Shown here in pieces: positions 1-5,540 of a DNA stretch of 13,148 nt. Origin of the DNA: Hyphomicrobium sp. (GTDB lineage: Bacteria > Pseudomonadota > Alphaproteobacteria > Rhizobiales > Hyphomicrobiaceae). The stretch covers positions 1-13,148 of the forward strand of contig JAICLG010000061.1 of assembly GCA_025927515.1 (NCBI GenBank), written 5' to 3'. A program made the position numbers and the translations under genes. A model generated the notes under the pieces. It did not search any database. It was given only the letters and a program-made list of their open reading frames with translations, and was not told the origin of the DNA. How positions within the stretch are numbered: the stretch's first letter is position 1; every line of letters begins with the position of its first letter.

Positions 1-258
1 CGCGAGATCGAGCTGCAGGGCTGCCGATTTATGGCAGCGCGTCGCCTCTTCGGCGCTGACGAATGCGCCCTTGATAATATCGGAAAGCAAATTCCACTGC
101 TCGACGAGAGTCAAACGGCGCGGTTCTGAATTGGCGACCGCCGCGTCGCTGCCAACAGGCTGCTTAAACCGCGAATAACCCATCCCACGCACACGTGCCA
201 CGGCGCGGGAAATCGCGGTAAATTTGCCAGCAAGAAAATCTGTCGAAAAATAAAGCAT
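1..258 (-). CDS. Hypothetical protein, N-terminal part (runs off window)
   Basis: An open frame of 86 codons begins with ATG at 258 and continues without a stop to the window edge, so the gene is partial at its 3' end. A second in-frame ATG lies at 270 and a stop codon sits just upstream at 283-285, so the start is one of these two. A weak GAGA three bases before the ATG at 258 makes me prefer it. The N-terminus reads MLYFSTDFLAGKF and the visible part is rich in Arg, Ala and Ser. The later stretch (EEATRCHKSAALQLDLA) looks helical and has normal coding composition. I do not recognise the family. It faces away from gluQRS across an AT-rich gap. Confidence rests on the uninterrupted frame and its composition only; it could still be chance. 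Confidence 0.55.
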   Translation of the reverse strand, partial: MLYFSTDFLAGKFTAISRAVARVRGMGYSRFKQPVGSDAAVANSEPRRLTLVEQWNLLSDIIKGAFVSAEEATRCHKSAALQLDLA

Positions 259-599
259 GAATCTCAGCATGTCGCGGAGAAATTAGCGGGCAGTTAAAAA
301 TGCTGTAATTCGGGGAAATGCACAATAAGAGATATCTATTATTCTAATTATTTTTTACGACCTGAAATCATCATTCCTCGGAAAGTGATAAAACCTGAAT
401 TTCGGTATCGTTCAAAATCAGAGAAAATCTATCTTTTTCAATAAGCTAAAATAAAGCCTATATCCGAATTTACCGCGGCTACCCAGGAATCAAAATCGCC
501 TGCAAGCCACCGCAAGAGATGGGTTGCACGAGCATCTGCCTGTGTTTTGTCAAAGAATGGGCCGCGCGCAAACCCACCAAGCGCGAATCAATCCCGTAT
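259..599. other. AT-rich intergenic region without recognisable gene
   Basis: No convincing reading frame exists between the partial gene ending at 258 and the 3' end of gluQRS at 600. The part from about 285 to 480 is strikingly AT-rich compared with the rest of the window, with runs such as attattctaattatttttt. It lies upstream of the minus-strand gene starting at 258, so a promoter or regulatory region for that gene is the simplest reading. I could not pick a clear -35/-10 pair; TTGAAC followed by a TTTATC-like box on the minus strand is only a weak candidate. No tRNA or hairpin with a T-run is seen. Confidence 0.5.
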
Positions 600-1463
600 T
601 TACGCGCGCCCAATGACCTGCCGGATATCCGCCGCCGTGGCGCCTTCGCTCCGCAAAGCCCGCAGGCCCATATCGTGGTTCGATTTGGAAAGTTTACGCC
701 CATCCGCCCAGCGAATGAGGCGGTGATGCGAATAAACGGGCTCGGGCAAATCCAGAAGCTCTTGCAACAGCCGCTGCAGGTCGGTCGCCGCGAGAAGATC
801 CTGGCCGCGTGTGACATGCGTGACGCCTTGGCGCGCATCGTCGACCACCACCGAGAGATGATAGCTCGCCGGCACGTCCTTGCGGATGATGACGGCATCT
901 CCCCAGCGTTGCGGCTGAGCCGTGATTGTTTGGCGCCGGCCGGTTTCGTCGATCTCGATGAACGTCAGGGGCTTGTCGCCGCGTCTGAACCTCAGCGCCT
1001 GTAGCGCGGCGTCCATGTTGAGCCGCAAAGCCGGCGTATCGCCCGCCGCCATGCGCTCCCCGATCTGTTCTCCCGAAGCGCCTTTCCACAGTCCCGGATA
1101 GCGCGGAGCCCCGTCAGGGTCCGTTTGCTCGGGATCTGCGGCAGCAGCAATCTCGGTGCGCGTCGCAAAGCACGGATAAAGCAGTCCCATGGCGATCAGC
1201 TTGTCCGCCGCTGCGAGGTATTCTCTGAAGTGCTCCGACTGCACGAGCACCGGCTCCTCCCACGTCAGACCGAGCCAGCTGAGGTCCTCGTAGATCGCCG
1301 AAATATACTCAGGCCGCCGCCGATCGAGATCGATATCCTCGATCCTGAGCAGGAACCGCCCATTGCTCGCACGCGCCGTGTCGTGCGCGATCAATGCGGA
1401 GAGCGCGTGTCCGACGTGCAGCAGCCCGTTGGGTGATGGCGCAAAGCGTGTAACTGATGTCAT
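600..1463 (-). CDS. gluQRS: Glutamyl-Q tRNA(Asp) synthetase
   Basis: A 287-residue truncated glutamyl-tRNA synthetase paralogue. GluQRS activates glutamate without tRNA and attaches it to the queuosine base at position 34 of tRNA-Asp, in the cytoplasm. Only the catalytic Rossmann part is present; there is no anticodon-binding domain, which separates it from true GltX (about 470 residues). Visible motifs: FAPSPNG near the N-terminus, HIGH-type HVGHA at residues 16-20, LRIEDID around 39-45, and KMSKS-type KLSKS at 257-261. The zinc site known from E. coli (C-x-C, Tyr, x3, Cys) is degenerate here: Cys98 and Tyr122 remain, but the second Cys is Ala100 and the last is Trp126. The ATG at 1463 is chosen because homology begins directly with MTSVTRFAPSP; an upstream in-frame extension to 1556 looks non-coding. 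No clear ribosome binding site is seen. It is divergent from the glycosylase gene. Confidence 0.92.
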   Translation of the reverse strand: MTSVTRFAPSPNGLLHVGHALSALIAHDTARASNGRFLLRIEDIDLDRRRPEYISAIYEDLSWLGLTWEEPVLVQSEHFREYLAAADKLIAMGLLYPCFATRTEIAAAADPEQTDPDGAPRYPGLWKGASGEQIGERMAAGDTPALRLNMDAALQALRFRRGDKPLTFIEIDETGRRQTITAQPQRWGDAVIIRKDVPASYHLSVVVDDARQGVTHVTRGQDLLAATDLQRLLQELLDLPEPVYSHHRLIRWADGRKLSKSNHDMGLRALRSEGATAADIRQVIGRA

Positions 1464-1629
1464 GCGTTGAGATAATCCGTTCGTCTCGGGCGCGCGCTTT
1501 ACGCGAATGCGAACGCCCGTCTCTAATGCTCGATCACTGGCAACACCTCGACGCACCGCACGTGAGAGCGGGAGAATTTACGCGCTCCGTTCTTCTCTTT
1601 AAAGTGTCGTCCCGGAGTGACCGATCGTG

Positions 1630-2322
1630 ATGCAACCCCGGCACAAAACACTCGCCACCGAGCGCCAATTTAAAATGGCCGCGACGTCGCTTGCGCGACA
1701 GTGCAAAATCATGTCGCTTATTTTGGAACGCACCGGCATTCCGCCTGCGAGACGGTTTCCCGCAGATATTTCGGGACTATCCAAAATCATCATTGGGCAA
1801 CAGCTTTCAACGCACAGCGCAGCAGCGATTTGGGCGCGTGTCTCCGCTGCATTCGATCCATTCGCACCGGAAGCTCTACTGGCAAGCAATGATGCAGATC
1901 TGAAGGCACTTGGCCTTTCGAACGGAAAAATCCGCACGCTGCGCGCCTTGTCGCGGGCCGTCGTCGAAGACGGTCTCGATATAGCCGCGCTGAACACTCT
2001 CGACGACGTTGCGATCATCGAAACATTGACGGCAATTCACGGCATCGGGCCCTGGACGGCCGACATCTACATCATGTTTGCGCTGGCGCGCCGGGACGCG
2101 TTTGCATCGGGCGATCTCGCGCTACAGCTTGCCGTCCAGCACCATTTCAGGCTCAAGACCCGCCCGACAGCGTCCGAGCTCGAGCATATCGCCGAACGCT
2201 GGCGCCCATCGCGCGCTGTCGCTGCACACCTGCTTTGGGCCGATTATGCCTTCGCGCGGCGCTCGCTCTTGCAGAAGTCTGAGGAAAAGCGCGTCATAAA
2301 TTCGCGCAAGGCCCTAAAATAG
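1630..2322 (+). CDS. alkA: DNA-3-methyladenine glycosylase II (AlkA-like, HhH-GPD)
   Basis: A base-excision repair enzyme of about 230 residues that removes alkylated purines such as 3-methyladenine. The helix-hairpin-helix is visible as LTAIHGIGPWTADIYIM (about residues 133-149), followed by the catalytic aspartate in FASGDLAL. GLSKIIIGQQLSTHSAAAIW is the typical early HhH-GPD helix pair. It lacks the N-terminal beta domain of E. coli AlkA (282 residues) and so belongs to the short bacterial type. Tandem starts GTG (1627) and ATG (1630) both follow a good GGAGTG at 1614-1619; ATG is preferred for its codon and 10-base spacing. It reads divergently from gluQRS and is followed 125 bp later by the HNH gene on the same strand. 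The gene symbol is used loosely; substrate range cannot be read from the sequence. Confidence 0.88.
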   Translation: MQPRHKTLATERQFKMAATSLARQCKIMSLILERTGIPPARRFPADISGLSKIIIGQQLSTHSAAAIWARVSAAFDPFAPEALLASNDADLKALGLSNGKIRTLRALSRAVVEDGLDIAALNTLDDVAIIETLTAIHGIGPWTADIYIMFALARRDAFASGDLALQLAVQHHFRLKTRPTASELEHIAERWRPSRAVAAHLLWADYAFARRSLLQKSEEKRVINSRKALK

Positions 2323-2330
2323 CCGGGAAA

Positions 2331-2344
2331 ACGCAGTGCTGCGT
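2331..2344. other. Small perfect hairpin after alkA
   Basis: ACGCA-GTGC-TGCGT forms a five-pair stem with a four-base loop, eight bases after the alkA stop. There is no T-run behind it, so an intrinsic terminator is doubtful; it may only stabilise the 3' end or be chance. Confidence 0.25.
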
Positions 2345-2447
2345 CGGATAGGCTCTGAGGCTTCACAGAAGTGATATGCGCGGCTAGTATCCCGGCGCCT
2401 TGATACGGCTACGACGCGATTCGACGGATCAGAAAACCGCGAGGTTT

Positions 2448-3017
2448 ATGGCGACCGTGAATGCTCACGCGACAATCCCGGACAACTGTCCGGCTCTGGT
2501 ACTGAACGCCGACTTCCGGCCGCTCAGCTACTATCCTTTGTCGCTGTGGAGCTGGCAGGATACCGTCAAAGCGGTGTTCCTCGACCGCGTCAACATCGTC
2601 TCCGAGTACGAGCGCTTCGTTAGAAGCCCCTCCTTCGAGCTGAAGCTTCCCAGCGTCGTCTCGCTGAAAACATATGTAAAACCGGCGCTCTATCCGGCCT
2701 TCACCAGGTTCAATGTCTTCCTGCGAGACCGCTTCGCCTGTCAGTATTGCGGCGATAAAAACGATCTGACATTCGATCATCTCATTCCGCGCTCGCGCGG
2801 CGGCCAGACACGCTGGGACAACGTCGTAACCGCCTGCGCACCGTGCAATCTCAGGAAAGGCGGCATGATGCCGAAGGTCGCCGGGATGTTCCCGGCGCAC
2901 GAGCCGTACCGCCCGACGGTATTCGAGCTGCATCGCAATGGACGGCTATTTCCGCCCAATTATTTGCACGAAAGCTGGCTCGATTATCTCTATTGGGACA
3001 CCGAACTCGAGCCGTAG
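2448..3017 (+). CDS. HNH endonuclease family protein
   Basis: A 189-residue protein of the HNH nuclease family that is widely conserved in alphaproteobacteria. Its N-terminal half contains the characteristic block LVLNADFRPLSYYPLSLWSW and then DRVNIVSEYE. The C-terminal half holds the nuclease fold: CQYCG (first CxxC knuckle), LTFDHLIPRSRGGQTRWDN (with the HNH His and Asn), and CAPCNLRKGG (second CxxC). The two CxxC pairs would bind structural zinc. The ATG at 2448 is chosen because the family usually starts a few residues before the LVLNADF block and a GAGG lies just upstream (2441-2444, rather close); the frame stays open further upstream to a TTG at 2400. The biological role of this family is not established; a restriction-like function is not indicated by its neighbours. 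Confidence 0.88.
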   Translation: MATVNAHATIPDNCPALVLNADFRPLSYYPLSLWSWQDTVKAVFLDRVNIVSEYERFVRSPSFELKLPSVVSLKTYVKPALYPAFTRFNVFLRDRFACQYCGDKNDLTFDHLIPRSRGGQTRWDNVVTACAPCNLRKGGMMPKVAGMFPAHEPYRPTVFELHRNGRLFPPNYLHESWLDYLYWDTELEP

Positions 3018-3256
3018 CAGTCAGAACGCCTTCTCCGTGTTGCCGTGGATTGGCCGCCGTGATGTCTGTCGACGGTAAGGGCGGCCATGACGTGATGGTG
3101 GCATTCGAAAAGCGTCCGCCTTGCTGTCAACCCCATCGGCGAGCTGACCCGGCCATCCAGAGCATCACAGCCAGTCTTTCACGCACGTTCCATCCCGGCC
3201 GCAAGAAAGAATTCCCCTTCACGGAAAGAGAAGCGGCGACGCATCTCCATTTGATT
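3018..3256. other. Gene-free stretch after the HNH gene
   Basis: I see no supported gene here. The notable element is a perfect eight-base inverted repeat TGGCCGCC (3051-3058) and GGCGGCCA (3080-3087) with a 21-base loop, 33 bases after the HNH stop codon. It lacks a T-run. The rest has no tRNA-like fold or coding signature that I can recognise. Confidence 0.4.
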
Positions 3257-3292
3257 CCCCTCCCTCTGCGGGGAGGGGTTAGGTGTGGGGGT
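3257..3292. repeat. Palindromic C-rich/G-rich dispersed repeat, copy 1
   Basis: CCCCTCCC (3257-3264) pairs perfectly with GGGAGGGG (3271-3278) around a six-base loop, followed by the tail TTAGGTGTGGGGGT. A second copy with the same architecture (perfect stem plus T..GG.GTGGGGG tail) occurs at 6835-6871. Repeats of this look are scattered in many Hyphomicrobiales genomes as REP-like elements. This copy lies 7 bases beyond the stop codon of the minus-strand small gene ending at 3300, where it could fold in the mRNA 3' end. Confidence 0.8.
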
Positions 3293-3299
3293 AACGCGT

Positions 3300-3530
3300 C
3301 TAAGCGGCGCGCTTCATCGGATGCGCGCAGAGTTCGGCGGCGATCTGATCGACCACGCGCTCCCAGCTCGCACCGACATTGGCGCTCACATCGACGCTCA
3401 GTCCGAATGCAGCCAATGCATCTTGCGGCATGCCTCCGTCACGGAAAATCCGTGCGCATTCCTGCCGGCTGACCGCGACGGCCTGATGCCATTGGATCGG
3501 ACTGAGATAATCGGGAACCGAAGGGGTCAT
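3300..3530 (-). CDS. Small hypothetical protein (76 aa)
   Basis: A 76-residue reading frame starting with ATG at 3530 and preceded by a clear Shine-Dalgarno GGAG eight bases upstream. The sequence begins MTPSVPDYLSPIQWHQAVAV and continues with RQECARIFRDGGMPQDALAAFGL and ASWERVVDQIAAELCAHP. It has the composition of a real cytoplasmic alpha-helical protein: two cysteines, regular amphipathic stretches, no membrane segment and no signal peptide. I do not recognise a named family; small proteins of this style are common in alphaproteobacteria. It stands alone, with the palindromic repeat just past its stop and an inverted-repeat-rich region (3618-3651) upstream that could contain its operator. 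An in-frame extension to 3551 exists, but the ribosome binding site favours 3530. Confidence 0.72.
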   Translation of the reverse strand: MTPSVPDYLSPIQWHQAVAVSRQECARIFRDGGMPQDALAAFGLSVDVSANVGASWERVVDQIAAELCAHPMKRAA

Positions 3531-3617
3531 TGTGCAGCTCCGCTTGAACACCGACTAAAGCAACTTTGATGGGTACACTCGCGTTCCCAAGTGGGCGGCA
3601 GACACACAGAGCGCTGT

Positions 3618-3651
3618 GACATCACTACGCGAGACCGTGTCACGTGATGTC
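3618..3651. repeat. Perfect 8-bp inverted repeat, possible operator
   Basis: GACATCAC (3618-3625) and GTGATGTC (3644-3651) are perfect reverse complements separated by 18 bases. Further overlapping dyads use the same bases: GTGAC (3616-3620) with GTCAC (3639-3643), GAGAC (3631-3635) with GTCTC (3649-3653), and the palindrome TCACGTGA (3640-3647). The element sits about 90-120 bases upstream of the ATG at 3530. A regulator binding site or a switchable RNA hairpin are both possible; neither is shown. Confidence 0.4.
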
Positions 3652-3790
3652 TCGATTGAGGGCTAGCTCGATCACGCTCCGTATGTCTGCCAGCTTCTTG
3701 GGAAAGCCGGCTGCTCTCCAAATTTCCATTGATGTGAACGCACGACGCATACGCGCAAAACTTCGACGCAAGGACTAGAGAGTTAGTACG

Positions 3791-3813
3791 CGCTAAGATA
3801 AGGAGCCTTAGCG
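3791..3813. repeat. 7-bp inverted repeat downstream of a short minus-strand frame
   Basis: CGCTAAG (3791-3797) and CTTAGCG (3807-3813) are perfect reverse complements around a nine-base loop; the palindrome-like taaggagcctta is nested inside. It lies five bases beyond the stop of the doubtful minus-strand frame at 3819. No T-run follows on either strand. Confidence 0.3.
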
Positions 3814-3818
3814 TTCGC

Positions 3819-3962
3819 TCAGTTTCCTCCGGCCCTGCCGCGTTTCTTCAGAACGTCGCGAGCGATATCTCCGACGGAACGCCAAGCCCACTCCCCCACC
3901 GCATCCTGAAGCGCTCCGCCTGGCGAAGCATCATGAGCAGTGCGGGCGAACCGCCGGGACAT
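3819..3962 (-). CDS. Doubtful short protein (47 aa)
   Basis: A short frame starting at ATG 3962 (or ATG 3968) with AAGG about nine bases upstream. It encodes an Arg/Ala-rich peptide beginning MSRRFARTAHDASPGG and ending DIARDVLKKRGRAGGN. The frame stays open upstream to a TTG at 4271 (150 residues), but that part has the look of chance coding in GC-rich DNA. A perfect inverted repeat follows the stop. I recognise no family. It is listed because the segment GALQDAVGEWAWRSVGDIARDVLKK resembles a helical coding sequence more than its surroundings do; it may be a remnant or not a gene at all. Confidence 0.22.
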   Translation of the reverse strand: MSRRFARTAHDASPGGALQDAVGEWAWRSVGDIARDVLKKRGRAGGN

Positions 3963-4322
3963 ACGCATCGACCTTTTTGTCGAGACGGTTCGCCTAAGGT
4001 TTTGGAACGTTCCGGACAGAACGTCTTTTGGAGTCCGTCCGCACTCAGACGCTACGCTACGCAACGGACGCATACGAAACGCAACAACGCTACGCGTACT
4101 CAAAGACGGGACGCGAACACACTCGCGGGGACCGCCGAGGGCAGGCAGCTCGGGAACCGATCCCGCAGGACGCAACTTCAACGCCACGAACAACTCCCTC
4201 GACGCTTGGAACGGCCCCACCCAGCCTTGTGTTCCGCGAACGAAGCAAGAATAGCCGTTACATTCAGGCAACGGGAAGGCATGATTCTGTCGACGCGATG
4301 GTATTCGGTTGACAGTATCGAC

Positions 4323-4350
4323 CGCGCAACGAAATCAACGTTTTTGCGCG
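4323..4350 (-). terminator. Hairpin downstream of dsbB, possible terminator
   Basis: CGCGCAA (4323-4329) pairs with TTGCGCG (4344-4350), and AACG/CGTT inside can extend the stem with a bulge. A second small hairpin TGGAC-AAC-GTCCA lies at 4363-4375. Both follow the dsbB stop on the minus strand within 60 bases. There is no proper T-run after the hairpins in the minus direction, so termination is inferred from position and structure only. Confidence 0.3.
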
Positions 4351-4383
4351 CCAAGAGATTTGTGGACAACGTCCAATGCCAAA

Positions 4384-4911
4384 TCAGGAAATTTTTTGCC
4401 GCTCCGACGCGAGAATCCCGGCGCGCAGCGCAAAGGCCATGATCAGGAGCGACGCGACGACGTTCCAGCCCGCGAACGAGATCCCGAGAAAGCGGAGTGA
4501 GGCCTCGTCGCACTTCATCACTTTGATACTCTGAAGATCGTTGAGCAGGCCGCCGACGGTCGTCGACAGGGATTCGCCGCCGCCGCACGAGGAAGGACCA
4601 GGCCAGAATTTCCACTCCGCGCCCGCGTGATAGATGCCGAGACCGCTATTTGCGAGAAACGCGAGTGCGACCAGAAAGAACAGCACGGCCGCGGTATTTC
4701 GATAGCCGCCGGACGCCAATACCAACGCAATGAAAAGAACCGGAATCCCGGCATAATAGGCGTAACGCTCCATCAGGCAGAGCATGCACGGCACATACCC
4801 GCCGATGTACTGAAAACCGAGCGCCGTCAGGATCGCGACCAACGCGAGAAAAAGCGCCATGGCACCGAACCGGTAATCCGCCCCGCGTTCGACTTTTCCC
4901 ATAAGCGCCAT
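4384..4911 (-). CDS. dsbB: Disulfide bond formation protein B
   Basis: A 175-residue inner-membrane quinone reductase of the DsbB/DsbI family, which reoxidises the periplasmic thiol oxidase DsbA and passes electrons to quinone. Four membrane segments are visible (about residues 17-36, 47-68, 73-94 and 145-164). The first periplasmic loop carries the redox pair Cys42-x-x-Cys45 (VPCMLC, followed by LMERYAYY) and the second loop carries Cys109 (GPSSCGGG) and Cys134 (VMKCDEA), the four expected cysteines. ATG at 4911 is chosen because GGAG at 4921-4924 lies nine bases upstream; the GTG at 4917 would be too close. It follows the YqaA-type gene by 15 bases, with its ribosome binding site right behind that gene's stop, and is the last gene of the run starting at rph. 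Confidence 0.92.
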   Translation of the reverse strand: MALMGKVERGADYRFGAMALFLALVAILTALGFQYIGGYVPCMLCLMERYAYYAGIPVLFIALVLASGGYRNTAAVLFFLVALAFLANSGLGIYHAGAEWKFWPGPSSCGGGESLSTTVGGLLNDLQSIKVMKCDEASLRFLGISFAGWNVVASLLIMAFALRAGILASERQKIS

Positions 4912-4926
4912 GTCCACACACTCCGA

Positions 4927-5508
4927 CTATAAAACGTATCGCACCGCGAAGAAGCCGCCGACCAGCAGCACCACAAACGCCGTTGTCACGAGCGCCAATC
5001 GCTTCTCGATAAATGCGCGGATTGGCTCGCCCACGAAATATAAAAGCGCGGCCACCAGGAAGAAACGCATGGCGCGCGCCACGATGCTCGCTCCGACAAA
5101 CGCCAGCAGGTTCATGTGGCCGACCCCTGCCGCGATCGTTACGACTTTGTAGGGGATCGGCGTCATGCCCTTGATGATGACCGCGGGCACGCCGTAGTCG
5201 CGGACGAAGGTCATGAAACTGTCGAGCGCGTGCTCGCGCCCATAAAGCTTCAGGATCGGCAGCCCGATCGCGTCATAGAGATAATAACCGATGGCATAGC
5301 CAAGCAGTCCGCCGACGACGGACGCAACGGTGGCAATGGTCGCGTACCACCACGCCTTTTCGCGCCTGCTGAGCACCATCGGTATCAGCATGACGTCGGG
5401 CGGGATGGGAAAGAACGAGCTCTCCACGAACGAGACGACGGCAAGCGCCCACGGCGCCCGCTCGCTGGCCGCCATGCGCATCGTCCAATCGTAGATTCCC
5501 CGAAGCAT
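4927..5508 (-). CDS. YqaA/DedA-type (SNARE-associated family) inner-membrane protein
   Basis: A 193-residue polytopic membrane protein. It matches the YqaA branch of the DedA/VTT family: VESSFFPIPPDVMLIPMVLS (residues about 28-47, with the conserved F-P-PDV motif), then GGLLGYAIGYYLYDAIG, the re-entrant segment YGVPAVIIKGMTPIPYKVVTIAAGVGHM with the family GxTPIPYK motif, and FFLVAALLYFVGEPIRAFIEKR before a last membrane segment. DedA relatives are linked to membrane lipid or proton homeostasis; the exact substrate of this branch is unknown. It begins 32 bases after the hemW stop and ends 15 bases before dsbB, so it is probably co-transcribed with both. No good ribosome binding site precedes ATG 5508; the internal ATG at codon 10 is an alternative start. 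Confidence 0.85.
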   Translation of the reverse strand: MLRGIYDWTMRMAASERAPWALAVVSFVESSFFPIPPDVMLIPMVLSRREKAWWYATIATVASVVGGLLGYAIGYYLYDAIGLPILKLYGREHALDSFMTFVRDYGVPAVIIKGMTPIPYKVVTIAAGVGHMNLLAFVGASIVARAMRFFLVAALLYFVGEPIRAFIEKRLALVTTAFVVLLVGGFFAVRYVL

Positions 5509-5540
5509 GGGCGGTGCTTAAATGGCGCTCGCGATATTGT

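Larger units (their letters stand above)
3552..4383. other. Gene-poor interval rich in inverted repeats
   Basis: About 830 bases between the small gene and the 3' end of dsbB without a confident gene. Several frames stay open by chance on both strands, none with a recognisable domain. The interval contains the inverted repeat GACATCAC/GTGATGTC (3618-3651), CGCTAAG/CTTAGCG (3791-3813), the 10-base palindrome GGAACGTTCC (4004-4013), an ACGC-rich repetitive patch (about 4046-4096) and a hairpin past dsbB (4323-4350). One low-confidence short minus-strand frame (3819-3962) is listed separately. Confidence 0.5.

Noticed and set aside
1464..1556. 31-residue N-terminal extension of GluQRS
   Set aside because: GluQRS homologues begin at the MTSVTRFAPSP block; the extension is Arg-rich and occupies the divergent promoter gap.
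3933..4442. 169-codon plus-strand frame in the gene-poor interval
   Set aside because: Arg/Thr/Gln-rich composition without domain or ribosome site, and it runs into the 3' end of dsbB on the opposite strand; likely chance.
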